Below, one piece after another: positions 29,701-37,656 of a DNA stretch of 64,000 nucleotides. The notes under the pieces were generated by a model that was not told where the DNA came from, searched no databases, and worked only from the letters and a program-made list of their open reading frames with translations. The stretch's first letter is position 1. Each line of letters starts with the position of its first letter. The stretch spans positions 1-64,000 of the forward strand of contig JAJEFE010000127.1 of NCBI GenBank assembly GCA_022820625.1, read 5' to 3'. The DNA comes from Gammaproteobacteria bacterium. Lineage in GTDB: Bacteria > Pseudomonadota > Gammaproteobacteria > Steroidobacterales > Rariloculaceae. A program made the position numbers and the translations under genes.

Positions 29701-29941
29701 GGGACTGCGCCATCTGCGCCGAGAGCAAGGGCCTGCCGCGTCGGATCAGTCGCGTCCGCACCCGGTCCTGAAGCTCCGCCGCCGCCTTGACCGTGAACGT
29801 GGTGCCGATCACGGCCGCGGGCGTCACCCTGCCCTCGCAAAGCGCCTGTTCCAGTTCCCGGGTCAGGCGGTACGTCTTGCCGCTGCCGGCTCCGGCGCTG
29901 ATGAAGCGTACGTGTTCGAGGTCCCGCTTCTTGCTGCTCAC
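26708..29941 (-). CDS. AddA-like UvrD helicase / PD-(D/E)XK nuclease
   Basis: About 1077 residues. Walker A GAGSGKT lies at 17-23, TTFTVKAAAELQDR is motif Ia, LLLVDEFQDTNPMQ (about 340) Walker B, GDVKQAIFGFRGSD motif III, and the C-terminal helicase motifs include LTYHRAKGLEWPVVV and RRLAYVGMTRARD. The last 200 residues hold a RecB-type nuclease with GWIDLLLETG and VIDHKSS. With the next gene it forms a two-subunit AddAB-like end-resection helicase/nuclease for double-strand break repair. GTG 29941 is preferred because GGAG lies 8 bases upstream; GTG 29956 is in frame. The 112-base gap to the upstream gene suggests cotranscription. Confidence 0.85.
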   Translation of the reverse strand: MSSKKRDLEHVRFISAGAGSGKTYRLTRELEQALCEGRVTPAAVIGTTFTVKAAAELQDRVRTRLIRRGRPLLSAQMAQSLIGTVHSVCARLLGRFAFELGLSPEINVAGAEDGARLFNQALDEVLSADWVREMNLRAQRLALVDDRAGTGWQDHVRRIAQEARSNDIDPADLPGMGRQSAKRLLGYFPEATCGAEASDALRAAVENAIADIDLVTDTTKGTRGYVARLRNAAAELRRDDCRWTLWISLSKAGPTKRSEDAAVPVRAVAACYDRHADFHADIRGYIEGVFAIAGETLDRFQRLKTARGLVDYPDMEQLMLRALDEPAVAERLSEEVRLLLVDEFQDTNPMQLALFMKFARFAGEVFFVGDVKQAIFGFRGSDPELVGSTLDALVARGSRLDVLDRSWRSRPSLVRYLNAVFGEAFQRDGMSPDRVELSPQRPEIHGSPAVVRWTLPKGKREAQAGALALAISEFVSSGHRVSDPETGEARAVTYGDIAVLAATNGHVQEIARALRQRRVPMKMTLAGLLETPEVCLARACLRRLNDPSDTLATAEIRALGACEEPEEWLADRLRWLASGERDQDWAEPDDPIVSRIAHLRGQTMTQSPVEILARVLNYVGVRPIVTAWGPDAITAAQRQRNLDAFLHLSVEYENHCASQHEAATLTGFLFWLENPTSPELVLQPVVTGGDAVHVLTYHRAKGLEWPVVVATDFHYTWRPRIWDVRVESGSDDLDLDKPLDGRAIRFYPNVFGRNTRGVPVLNNILSSEEGARSAAAAEAEGRRLAYVGMTRARDTLIIVLPPSGPRSGAWIGNFNSRHLLPTGDEHPLPVGGERPLPGGGGHRFSPGEPIPSAVVDLPVAESAAPAPAPFGPAWFPERSPSELRLRERTSPSHAGPVEGATVGERIEIGPRIAVHSDDMGKVGTALHAAIAAELVNPHRDDAVDCAAALIRNGAGEGALSPRDAVDCARRLMDAVNARFAPRRMLVEHPVELVRDNGQVLRGWIDLLLETGQGWIVIDHKSSPRPRSEWPDEALEYSGQLAAYADALRGAGLQCAGCWVHFPVSGGLVEVLYGRDAV

Positions 29942-30053
29942 GCGGTGTTCTCCCACCGGTCGCGTCCGCAGTTCCGGTCGCTCACGCCGGGTTCACCCAC
30001 CGACCGCACTCGCCGTTCCGACTGTTCAAATTGCGCACCGCGCCGTTGGCCGC

Positions 30054-32756
30054 TCATCGGGAACTCTCCCACCCGGTCAGGCGCGTGAAGTCATCGTAAG
30101 GATCGCCTCCCGAAACCGAGCGGAGACCTTCGTCCGGAGGAGTCGACTGTTCGTCCGGTTCGGTATGGTCCGTGACGACCTCGATCCGCCCCGCTCCCAG
30201 TTGCTCCCAACGCCAATCGCACGTGACCCGGAGGCGATCCCAAAGCTCCGCCGTACCGCCGCCGTCCTCCGGCGAGTGCACGATGGCATCGGGAAAGCTC
30301 GCCCGATTGGCGGCGAGCATGTTTCCGGTCGCGAGGATGAAGAACGCGCCCGCGGGCCATGCGTCGCTCCCGTCCCTGCTCTTCTGCATGTACGCGTAGG
30401 TGGCAAGCTGCAGGGCGCGATTCTCCGTCAGCAAACCGCCGCGGTATTTCTCTCCGGCCCACTTGACGTCGAGAACGGCGCGCTGCCCGTTGCCGCGGGT
30501 CAACAACAGGTCGATGGTGCCCGTCAGGCGGCGCCCCTCGAACGGAGCCTCCCCCGAGTCCTCGGCCGCTGCCTCCACCACTCCTGCCGGCCGGAAGTGT
30601 TCAAGGAGCCGGACCAGCGCCCGCTCCAGCGTTGCCGCGACTCGCTGGCGATCCACGCCGCGTCCGTGCCCAAGCAACACGGCGCCTTCGCGTTCGACAA
30701 TGCCGGGCAGTTTGGAGTGTACCCAGTCGACCACGGATTCGTCCGACATGTTCCGCCAATCGTCCCGCGTCGAGAAGAACTCCTCGAACAGGCGGTGACC
30801 GAGGTTTCCCAACAGGCGGGTACCATCCATCACCGCGGCGGCGCGGCCGGCACGGAGCCGCGCGGCGTATTGCAATACCCACTCGTGCGGGTAGTCGCAG
30901 AGCTTCGAGAGACTGGAATAGGATTCGGTTTCTCGCGGCGCTACGGGAAGTTCGGCCGGCAGCGACCACCATCTTCGGGGCGCGCGCAAGTGCCTGAGCG
31001 GAAGCTCGCGCGTGCGAACTCCGAGGGGTTGGAGGGTAGCGCCTCCACGGAGTAACACCGGCTCGATTTCCACCGTCGCCAGCCCGTTGAACAGGCTCTC
31101 GATGCGTGTCCACAGCGGATGCGCGCCGCGCTCGTCGTGGTGCGCGACTAGGACCAGTCGCTCGCTCGCATTGCACAGGGGCCTCAGGCACTCCCGACTG
31201 CGCCGGCGAACGATGTCGTCGATTTCCGGCAGGTCCACGCCGGATGCGCGCAGCGCGTCGAGCTCCCGCCGCGACCAGGGATAGGAGATGGCCGTCGACT
31301 CGCGCGCGAGATTCCACCAGACCACGGTCGGCCAGGAACCCGTCACCGCAGCCGGCGCGGTGGTCGCCCTTGCTCGTCCGGCCTCAGCGTAGGTCGATGG
31401 GTCCGGCGCATCGGTCGTCACTTCATCGATCCGCCGCTGAAGCTCGAGCCGTTCGATGCGCCGGGCGCCGGATTGGCGAAGTTCCGACAGTTCCGTCAGA
31501 AGCGCATCCGCCTGGGCACGGGCCGCTGCGAACATGGCAGCTTCGGACTCGCTCTCCACGGTAATGGCTTGCATGCTCGCCCAGGCCGAAACACGTCCCG
31601 TACGCTCGAGGAGCGTCTCAAGGGGCGCTCCCGCGTCGGGATCGAATCGCTCCGCCTCCAGCCAGAATGCGATGTCGGACCGGAGACGCTCGACCTCCTT
31701 CTCCCCGGCCTCGTCACGTTCCCGCAGCGTTTGAGCGATTCCCTCAATGGCATCGATCCATGCCGGGCCGCCGATGCCAGGAGACGCAGCCACCGCATCG
31801 GCCAGCCGCCACCGTATCCACCTCGGCAGAGGACCGCTGGGATGAAGCAGAAACTGCAGCATCCGGTGCGGGTCCACCGGCTCCCACACCAACGCCAGAG
31901 CGAGCTTCAATACCTGCGTGGCCGACCGAAACCGCGTGTAGTGCCGGAAACCGCACCGCGGCAATCCCGCGCGCTCAAGCGCATTGTCCAACACGATCCC
32001 GTCAACCTCGGCAACCAGTAGCGTCCTGCCTATCCCCCCGGATTCCAGCAGGAATTCGGCGATCGCATCCGCAGAGAGGTCCTTCGAGGCGGACTTCACC
32101 AAAACGAGTGAATCGTCGCCCTGCAGGGACTCGCGTTCCGCGCCGCCATCCTCGTCACGATCGATCATCGACAGCAGCCGCGTCTGCACCCGCGCAAGAT
32201 CGGAACCCTGCGGCCCGGCAGCCGCGAGTTCGAGCCCGGGCGCGGGGATCCACGGCAAGGCACGGACCACGCGCTGCCAGACACGTGGCAGATCCTCGAC
32301 AGGCGTATGAAGCTCGACCTGCTCGATCTGGGTCCTGCGCTCCGCGAGCGCCTCCGCCACCCGCCGCAGGCGCTCCCCGTGCGTGGGCGGCACCCGATTC
32401 CTGGCGATGGCTTCCACGGCAGCCATGTCGGCCAGCCGCGCCGGCGCATCGTCCGGAAACGTGCCGTCCCAACCGGCCTCGTACCACTGCGCCCGCCAAT
32501 CCAGGAGCGTGCGTACGACGTTGATCGGATCGATTTCCAGCGACCGATGAAAGAACCTGTCCGGCGTAGACGCTTCCCGCAGACACTGAAGATAGCCGAA
32601 AGGCGCTTCGCTCGGATGCGTGTTCGGCGTCGGCAGCCCGAGTTGCGTTTCCAGCACCTGTAGGAAACTCATTGGGCCGAGCGTGATTTCGCCCGCCGCG
32701 TTCCGCGGAGCCGCCGGGTTCAGGCCGTCAAGGTGGAGTCCGAAAGCGATTCGCAT
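30054..32756 (-). CDS. AddB-like protein with C-terminal PD-(D/E)XK nuclease
   Basis: A 900-residue protein encoded just upstream of the AddA-like helicase. The N-terminal two thirds look like an inactivated helicase fold with no Walker A. The C-terminal part has LRHLRAPRRWW, LGNLGHRLFEEFF, GTIDLLLTR and VLDVKWAG followed by LQLATYA, the order of a RecB-family nuclease active site (His, Asp, Asp-x-Lys, Gln-x-x-x-Tyr). The four-cysteine iron-sulfur cluster of Bacillus AddB is not apparent, so it is nearer the proteobacterial type. Start ATG 32756 begins MRIAFGLHLDG. It is presumed to act with the helicase in recombinational repair. Confidence 0.8.
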   Translation of the reverse strand: MRIAFGLHLDGLNPAAPRNAAGEITLGPMSFLQVLETQLGLPTPNTHPSEAPFGYLQCLREASTPDRFFHRSLEIDPINVVRTLLDWRAQWYEAGWDGTFPDDAPARLADMAAVEAIARNRVPPTHGERLRRVAEALAERRTQIEQVELHTPVEDLPRVWQRVVRALPWIPAPGLELAAAGPQGSDLARVQTRLLSMIDRDEDGGAERESLQGDDSLVLVKSASKDLSADAIAEFLLESGGIGRTLLVAEVDGIVLDNALERAGLPRCGFRHYTRFRSATQVLKLALALVWEPVDPHRMLQFLLHPSGPLPRWIRWRLADAVAASPGIGGPAWIDAIEGIAQTLRERDEAGEKEVERLRSDIAFWLEAERFDPDAGAPLETLLERTGRVSAWASMQAITVESESEAAMFAAARAQADALLTELSELRQSGARRIERLELQRRIDEVTTDAPDPSTYAEAGRARATTAPAAVTGSWPTVVWWNLARESTAISYPWSRRELDALRASGVDLPEIDDIVRRRSRECLRPLCNASERLVLVAHHDERGAHPLWTRIESLFNGLATVEIEPVLLRGGATLQPLGVRTRELPLRHLRAPRRWWSLPAELPVAPRETESYSSLSKLCDYPHEWVLQYAARLRAGRAAAVMDGTRLLGNLGHRLFEEFFSTRDDWRNMSDESVVDWVHSKLPGIVEREGAVLLGHGRGVDRQRVAATLERALVRLLEHFRPAGVVEAAAEDSGEAPFEGRRLTGTIDLLLTRGNGQRAVLDVKWAGEKYRGGLLTENRALQLATYAYMQKSRDGSDAWPAGAFFILATGNMLAANRASFPDAIVHSPEDGGGTAELWDRLRVTCDWRWEQLGAGRIEVVTDHTEPDEQSTPPDEGLRSVSGGDPYDDFTRLTGWESSR

Positions 32757-32950
32757 GCTTGATTCTCAGTATTGACGATCCGTAGCGCTGACGAATCGGT
32801 GGGCGAGTATATATCGCGGGGCAGCCGGAACCATTGCCCCAACCTCCAGGCAGCCCGGCGCCTCAATCGGAAGGAGATGCCACGCTCTCATCCCGACCGG
32901 CTGGAGTAGCCCGCTTCCCGGCACCGCCCCCGGAACGTTCAAGCACAATC

Positions 32951-33040
32951 ATGACCAACGCCGACATCAACTGGATCGCGAACTACATATGGGGCATCTG
33001 CGACGACGTCCGCCGCGATCTCCAAACCCGTGGCAACCCC
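32951..33040 (+). pseudogene. N-terminal remnant of a type I restriction methylase (HsdM)
   Basis: MTNADINWIANYIWGICDDV followed by RRDLQTRG matches the conserved beginning of HsdM N6-adenine methylases (NADIxxIANYIWGIADDVLRD). After about 27 codons the match ends and the frame runs into unrelated sequence fused to the PIN remnant. No hsdS, hsdR or methylase motifs (NPPF) are present in the window. The 194 bases upstream (32757-32950) show nothing I recognise. Confidence 0.7.
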
Positions 33041-33044
33041 TTGC

Positions 33045-33191
33045 AAGGCAGATGTGCTTGCGAGCTGGAATCTTCGGCACATGGTGAATGCTCGCCGAAT
33101 CCGGGCTTACAATGAGGTGAACAGACTGTTCGGTTATTCGGCCATAGACAGTGGTAAATTGACTGTGGATCGCGACTTGCGCACGGTTTGA
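33045..33191 (+). pseudogene. C-terminal remnant of a PIN-domain (VapC-like) protein
   Basis: The frame reads KADVLASWNLRHMVNARRIRAYN and ends at TGA 33189. This matches the ADxLVSWNFRHIVxxxRIRAYNxVNxxxGY end of a PIN-like family. The N-terminal acidic residues of the nuclease are missing, so it cannot be active. Its stop lies 11 bases before the DUF433 start. Confidence 0.65.
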
Positions 33192-33202
33192 GGAGAAGAG
33201 CA

Positions 33203-33436
33203 ATGGACAGAATGGACTGGGGCACATGTCCCGAGGTCGAGCGAACGCCGGGGAAGGTCAGCGGCGCATGGGTGTTCACCGGCACGCGGATTCCGCTGCA
33301 CGCGCTCTACGAGAACCTAGCCTGTGGCGCCACCGTCAGCGACTTCGTCGAGTGGTTCCCCGGTGTCGACGAGCAACAGGTCCGCGCCGTGCTCGAACAC
33401 GAGGCCAAGATGCTGAGAACGGCGTTGGCGCGTTGA
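33203..33436 (+). CDS. DUF433 protein (putative antitoxin)
   Basis: A 77-residue protein with the DUF433 pattern: CPEVERTPGKVSGAWVFTGTRIPLHALYENLACGATVSDFVEWFPGVDEQQVRAVLEHE shown here as its key blocks GAWVFTGTRIP, DFVEWFPGV and VRAVLEH. DUF433 is a small helix-turn-helix-like domain, usually the antitoxin partner of a PIN-like DUF5615 toxin. Start ATG 33203 has AGGAG seven bases upstream. No intact toxin follows: the 109 bases to 33545 show no full partner, and the preceding PIN remnant is broken. Confidence 0.8.
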   Translation: MDRMDWGTCPEVERTPGKVSGAWVFTGTRIPLHALYENLACGATVSDFVEWFPGVDEQQVRAVLEHEAKMLRTALAR

Positions 33437-33560
33437 AGCGATTGTGGCCGTGCGCCCCGGTGAAGTCCTTGAAGTGCCCATCTGGACTCGCTGACGTGAC
33501 CGCCGACACCTCCGAGCATGGGCTTGAGGCGCTGATCTGCACTCCATGAAAGGAACCACG

Positions 33561-34028
33561 ATGAGACTAATCACTCCTTTTCTCTGGTTCGACGGCAACG
33601 CCGAAGAAGCCGTCAATTTCTATTGCTCTGTTTTCCCCGACTCGAAAATCACCCGCATCAGCTACAAACCCGATGAACCCGGGGCCGGGTCCGTGTTGAC
33701 CATTGAATTCAAGCTGCGCGGGGAGGAATTCATTGCTCTCAATGGAGGACCGCAATTTCAGTTTTCCGAGGCGCTGTCACTGATGGTGGCCTGCGAGACC
33801 CAGGAGGAAATCGACTACTACTGGGACAAGCTGGTGGAAGACGGGGTACCGATGGCCTGCGGTTGGCTGAAAGACCGCTACGGCCTCGCATGGCAAATCA
33901 CACCGAGCGAATTCCTCGACATGATCGGCACCGAAGACATGGAACACAATTCCCGGGTCATGGCAGCAATGAACACCATGATCAAGTTCGACCTGGAGGC
34001 ATTGCGGGCCGCCAATCGGGGTGAATGA
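33561..34028 (+). CDS. VOC family protein, PhnB-like
   Basis: A 155-residue glyoxalase/bleomycin-resistance-fold protein. MRLITPFLWFDGNAEEAVNFY is the usual beginning of the PhnB/3-demethylubiquinone-methyltransferase-like group, with FPDSKITRI, GEEFIALNGGPQFQFSEA and DGVPMACGWLKDRYGLAWQI following, shared with proteins of unknown biochemical role. Start ATG 33561 is preferred (AAGGA seven bases upstream) over ATG 33546. It sits between remnants of toxin-antitoxin loci and is a stand-alone gene. The stop is only six bases before the brnT remnant, so the brnT truncation point lies here. Confidence 0.85.
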   Translation: MRLITPFLWFDGNAEEAVNFYCSVFPDSKITRISYKPDEPGAGSVLTIEFKLRGEEFIALNGGPQFQFSEALSLMVACETQEEIDYYWDKLVEDGVPMACGWLKDRYGLAWQITPSEFLDMIGTEDMEHNSRVMAAMNTMIKFDLEALRAANRGE

Positions 34029-34034
34029 TACTCC

Positions 34035-34163
34035 GATGGGTTTCGAGCGCTGCTTATAGTCGCGGTTTATGTGTACCGAAATACGATGATCCGACTGATT
34101 TCAGCCAGAAGAGCAACCAAATCCGAGAGAAAAGCATATGAGGCAGGAGTACAAGTTCGATAA
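34035..34163 (+). pseudogene. brnT: C-terminal remnant of BrnT toxin
   Basis: The frame reads GFRALLIVAVYVYRNTMIRL, then ISARRATKSERKAYEAG, and ends at TAA 34161. IRxISARRATxxERxxYE is the hallmark C-terminus of BrnT ribonuclease toxins. Only about 40 codons remain; the N-terminal half is replaced by the end of the VOC gene. The 3' end overlaps the brnA start by 26 bases, the normal brnT-brnA arrangement. Confidence 0.75.
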
Positions 34164-34389
34164 GGGCAATCGCGGCCCGATCTTGCGATCAAAGGGAAAG
34201 ACCCAGGTCACGATGTACCTCGACAATGACGTCATCGAGGCTTTCAGGGCGAAAGGCGACGCAGTGGGCCGCGGTTATCAGACGCTGATCAACGATGCCC
34301 TTAAGGATTACATTGCCAAAGCGAGCAAACCAGTGGACGCGAGAACACTTCGGCGCATCCTGCGGGAAGAACTGAATACGGCCGTTTGA
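34138..34389 (+). CDS. brnA: BrnA family antitoxin
   Basis: An 83-residue ribbon-helix-helix antitoxin: KTQVTMYLDNDVIEAFRAKG (from about residue 20) and GYQTLINDALKDYI match BrnA. It normally neutralises the ribonuclease BrnT and represses the operon. Here BrnT is truncated, so the antitoxin is an orphan. It may persist as a repressor, as protection against an external BrnT, or simply as not yet decayed. Start ATG 34138 has GAGAG upstream and lies inside the brnT remnant. Confidence 0.8.
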   Translation: MRQEYKFDKGNRGPILRSKGKTQVTMYLDNDVIEAFRAKGDAVGRGYQTLINDALKDYIAKASKPVDARTLRRILREELNTAV

Positions 34390-34402
34390 CTCGACGGATC
34401 GA

Positions 34403-34447
34403 GCGGGCAAATTATCGGCAAGCAAGATGAGATTGCCGCTTGCCCGC
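34403..34447. terminator. Nested stem-loop between convergent genes
   Basis: GCGGGCAA (34403-34410) pairs perfectly with TTGCCCGC (34440-34447). Inside it CGGCAA (34416-34421) pairs with TTGCCG (34433-34438). It lies between brnA and the convergent methyltransferase, whose stop is at 34450, so it can serve both directions. Confidence 0.5.
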
Positions 34448-34449
34448 CC

Positions 34450-35196
34450 TCAGCTTTCGGCACGCTGAAGAACAAAGAACGTATACCCCGCATCATCCGC
34501 GAAGCGCCGCACGACTTCGATTTCCCTTTGAATGTTCTCAAGGACTTGCTGGACATCCGCGTCAACGCACCCCGCAAGCTCGGCTACCCGCTCCTCCAGC
34601 GGGATGTAGTAGTCGTCGTGCGCCTCCTTCGACATATGGAAGCTGCTGACGACCCGATACCCGGCAGCCTCCCCCATGGCACGAATCGCGACCTCGGTCG
34701 CCATATCCGGGTATTCGGTCGCCCAGAACTCGCTGGCTTCTTCCGAAGGATCGTCGGTCCACCAAACGAAGTCGCTGAATGCGATGCAGCCACCTGGGCG
34801 TAGCCAAGGGCGCCAAATGGCCAGCGCCCGCTCGATGCCCACCAGATAGATGGAACCCTCGGCCCAGATCAGGTCCACGCTCCCCTCGGCGACCTCGATG
34901 TTCCCCATGTCCCCGCACACAATATGGACGCGGTTCGCAACGCCTGCCTCGCTGGCGTATCCGGCCATCTGCTTGACGAAGGGCGCATGGATCTCCACGG
35001 CCGTCACTCGAGCGTCTCGAAGCGCTCGCGCCAGAGTAAAGGTAGTGCGGCCGCGTCCTACCCCCAAGTCGAGCACGTTACAAACTAAATCACGGTCCGG
35101 AACCGCGTCGAGGGCACGCAGCGTTGAAGCCTCGTTACCCGGCGCACCCTGCGGCAGGGGTCCGAAAATTTCGTAAATGATGTCGGCCATGCTCAT
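34450..35196 (-). CDS. Class I SAM-dependent methyltransferase
   Basis: A 248-residue enzyme with SAM-binding motif I VLDLGVGRGR (about 41-50), VTAVEIHAP (motif II), CGDMGNIEVAEGSVDLIWAEGSIY (motif III/IV blocks, acidic D) and PWLRPGGCIAFSDF (motif V). The Methyltransf_25 type core is complete; the substrate is unknown. The short beginning MSMADIIYEIFG places the start at ATG 35196 or 35190; no strong ribosome site separates them. It is divergent from the DUF6152 gene and not clearly in an operon. Confidence 0.82.
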   Translation of the reverse strand: MSMADIIYEIFGPLPQGAPGNEASTLRALDAVPDRDLVCNVLDLGVGRGRTTFTLARALRDARVTAVEIHAPFVKQMAGYASEAGVANRVHIVCGDMGNIEVAEGSVDLIWAEGSIYLVGIERALAIWRPWLRPGGCIAFSDFVWWTDDPSEEASEFWATEYPDMATEVAIRAMGEAAGYRVVSSFHMSKEAHDDYYIPLEERVAELAGCVDADVQQVLENIQREIEVVRRFADDAGYTFFVLQRAES

Positions 35197-35349
35197 GTGC
35201 TGCAATGGATGTGCGAGGTGGCGTACCTCATCGACCCGTTCCTCGCCGCCCGCCCTTTGATCGGTCTCGCCGCAGCAGGAGCCTTCGACCTGTTGCGGCA
35301 GCTAAAAGGTCCACTGGCAAAAAGCTTGCTGGCGTGGAAGAATCGAGGC

Positions 35350-35742
35350 GTGGACAAGAGAAACATATCGACGGTCATCATCTTGGGGGCATGGCTGACG
35401 TTCGCACCAGCGCACGCGCACCATTCCTGGTCGGGAATCTACGATACGCGTAAGAGCATCACGGTGGAGGGAGTGGTGACGGAGTTTCTGCTCCGCCGGC
35501 CGCATCTCGCGCTGCTGATCGATGTCCGCAACGACGCCGGGGAAACCGAGCAGTGGACTGTGGAATGGGGCAGCCTGAGGCGGTTGCAGGAAGCGGGCTA
35601 CGACGGGAATGTATTCCAACCCGGCGACCGGGTCGTCGTCACGGGTCAGCCCGCATGGACGCCGGGAAGGAAGTCGGTGCGGATGCGCTCGCTCTCCCGG
35701 CCGGCGGATGGCTTCACGTTGAGCGAGCGGCAGCGTCGCTGA
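35350..35742 (+). CDS. DUF6152 family secreted protein (copy 1)
   Basis: A 130-residue protein: signal peptide (ILGAWLTFAPAHA) immediately followed by HHSWSGIYD, the mark of DUF6152, then a small beta domain (ITVEGVVTEF, QWTVEWGS, FQPGDRVVVTG). GTG 35350 is chosen because it places the signal at the N-terminus, with GGAAG about 9 bases upstream; the open frame extends to 35197 but that part looks unlike a signal or the family. Function is unknown. Two further copies lie at 39296 and 39749, on either side of the TRAP cluster with this one. Confidence 0.75.
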   Translation: MDKRNISTVIILGAWLTFAPAHAHHSWSGIYDTRKSITVEGVVTEFLLRRPHLALLIDVRNDAGETEQWTVEWGSLRRLQEAGYDGNVFQPGDRVVVTGQPAWTPGRKSVRMRSLSRPADGFTLSERQRR

Positions 35743-35857
35743 TCGAGCCCGGGAAGCGCGGACTTTTGGGCAGCGTTTGCGCGGCCATGCAGTTCGTCAG
35801 TGTCTCCGAGGAGTCCGTCCTGCGGGCACGTGCCGCCCCGAATTACACTGGCGCCAG

Positions 35858-37144
35858 CTAACCGGGGCCGTAAATCAGATCCGGCACCCACAGCGCGATT
35901 CCCGGGAAAAAGACCAGCAGCAACAGCACCGAGATCAGCGGGACAAGAAACGGGACCACTGCGCGCACGCACTCCTCGAAAGGCGTCCGGGACACCTTGG
36001 CGAGCACATAGAGCACCATCCCGACCGGCGGCGTCAGCAGCCCGATCATCAGGTTGAGGATGAATACGATGCCAAGGTGGACGGGGTCGATGCCGACCGC
36101 AACGGCCACGGGCAGGACCAGCGGAGCCAGGATCGTGATGGCAGCGATGGTTTCCACGAAAAAACCCACCGCCAGCACCAGCAGCATGATCATCAGCAGC
36201 ACCGCGGTCTTGTTCGCGGTCATGGAAAGCAGCCCGGAGGCGATTCCGTCGGCGACCTGGTTGACCGTCAGAATCCACGCGAACAGTGCGGCCGAGGCAA
36301 CGATCATGAGCACCGCCGCGGTCGTGTCGATGGTGGCAACGGCCGCATCAAGAATCTTGCGCCAGTTCAAGGTCCTGAATACGAACATGCCGACAAGAAC
36401 CGTATAGAGCACCGCGGCGATCGCCGCTTCGGTGGGTGTGAAAATGCCCAGCACGATGCCGCCCACGATGATGAGTGGGGTCAGCAGCGGCAGGATCGCA
36501 CTGCCTACCGCGTTCAACGTGGTCCGCAGCGGCGGCACCGCTTCCCGGGCAAACCGCCGGCGCACGGCTATCCAGTGCACCATCACCATCAACGCCACGG
36601 CCATCAGCAGTCCCGGCAGCAGCCCGGCGGCGAACAGCCTACCGATGGAGACCTCCGCGATCACGCCATAGATGATGATCGGCAGGGACGGCGGGATGAT
36701 CGGCCCGATGGTCGACGACGCCGCGGTGACGCCGACGGCGAAGCCGCGATCGTAGCCGGCGTCCCGCATCGCCTTGATTTCCACGGCGCCAAGCCCGCCG
36801 GCATCCGCCACCGCCGCACCGGACATGCCCGCGAAGATGACGCTGGCGCCGATGTTGACGTGACCGAGCCCGCCCGGAGCCCAGCCGATGAGCGCGCGGG
36901 CCAGCGCAAAGATGCGTTCCGTGAAGCCGGACGCGTTCATGAGGTGTCCGGCCAGGATGAAGAACGGGACCGCGATCAGGGGAAAGCTGTTGAGGCCGTT
37001 GGCCATCGTGTGAATGGCGGCGGCCCCGCTCATGCCGTCGCCAAGGACATAGACGAGCGACGAAAGCCCCAGCGCGACGTAGACGGGCGCGCCCAGCGCG
37101 ATCAGCGCCAGCAGCAGGACCACCATGCCCAGCAGAGCTAGCAC
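35858..37144 (-). CDS. TRAP transporter large permease (DctM-like)
   Basis: A 428-residue membrane protein with about twelve hydrophobic segments, including VPFFILAGHLMNASG, SVIFAGMSGAAVADAG, SSTIGPIIPPSLPIIIYG and NLMIGLLTPPVGMVLYV, all typical of DctM. It is the sodium-driven channel of a tripartite periplasmic transporter. It starts with GTG 37144, overlapping the small permease by seven bases. It is the last gene of the leftward cluster binding protein - small permease - large permease. Confidence 0.95.
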   Translation of the reverse strand: MLALLGMVVLLLALIALGAPVYVALGLSSLVYVLGDGMSGAAAIHTMANGLNSFPLIAVPFFILAGHLMNASGFTERIFALARALIGWAPGGLGHVNIGASVIFAGMSGAAVADAGGLGAVEIKAMRDAGYDRGFAVGVTAASSTIGPIIPPSLPIIIYGVIAEVSIGRLFAAGLLPGLLMAVALMVMVHWIAVRRRFAREAVPPLRTTLNAVGSAILPLLTPLIIVGGIVLGIFTPTEAAIAAVLYTVLVGMFVFRTLNWRKILDAAVATIDTTAAVLMIVASAALFAWILTVNQVADGIASGLLSMTANKTAVLLMIMLLVLAVGFFVETIAAITILAPLVLPVAVAVGIDPVHLGIVFILNLMIGLLTPPVGMVLYVLAKVSRTPFEECVRAVVPFLVPLISVLLLLVFFPGIALWVPDLIYGPG

Positions 37145-37656
37145 GCGGGCTCCTCCCTGCCGGCCGCCTGTTCGATATCCGCAATGATCTCGCGGGACCC
37201 CTGCCGCCAGCGGCGCAGGAGATGCCGCACGGCGATGACCGTCGCCACAGCGAGCGTCAGGGCCACAAATCCGTAAACGATGCTCCTGGGCAGGTCGATG
37301 GATGTCATGCGCCGGTCGGCGACGTTGGCCAGTTGCATGGCATGCACTGTGAGCAACGCGTGGAACGCGGCCGTGACGGAATCAGCCATGATCGCCAGCG
37401 GCTTCACGCTCGCGGGCGGCGCCAACCGGTAAGTCAGCTCCAGGAAGATGTGCGCGCCCTTTCGCAGGGCGGTGACGGAGCCCGCATAGGCCGTCGCGAC
37501 GAGGAGATAGCGGGCGATTTCCTCCGTCCACGCCAGGCTGTCGGCGAGCACATAGCGGGTGAGAAACTGCAGCAGCACGACCGCCGCCAGCAATCCGAAC
37601 AGTACCAGCGCCGGTGCATCGATCCACCGTACGCGAAGGGGTGAAGGTTCCGTCAT
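37138..37656 (-). CDS. TRAP transporter small permease (DctQ-like)
   Basis: A 172-residue protein with four predicted transmembrane helices, and the DctQ signature RYVLADSLAWTEEIARYLLV followed by ALRKGAHI near residues 35-75. Start ATG 37656 overlaps the stop of the binding-protein gene by four bases (ATGA), and its stop overlaps the large permease start, so all three subunits are translationally coupled. Confidence 0.93.
   Translation of the reverse strand: MTEPSPLRVRWIDAPALVLFGLLAAVVLLQFLTRYVLADSLAWTEEIARYLLVATAYAGSVTALRKGAHIFLELTYRLAPPASVKPLAIMADSVTAAFHALLTVHAMQLANVADRRMTSIDLPRSIVYGFVALTLAVATVIAVRHLLRRWRQGSREIIADIEQAAGREEPAC

Noticed and set aside
33437-33545. A DUF5615 toxin remnant after DUF433
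   Set aside because: Short frames here (for example AVRPGEVLEVPIW) have no convincing similarity to the toxin.
35197-35349. Extended N-terminus of the first DUF6152 protein
   Set aside because: It would bury the signal peptide 50 residues inside the protein; the GTG at 35350 fits the family.
35777-37141. A 454-codon open frame on the + strand, rich in His, Gln and Asp
   Set aside because: It is the exact antisense of the TRAP large permease; the odd composition is the complement of hydrophobic codons and it has no recognisable domain.
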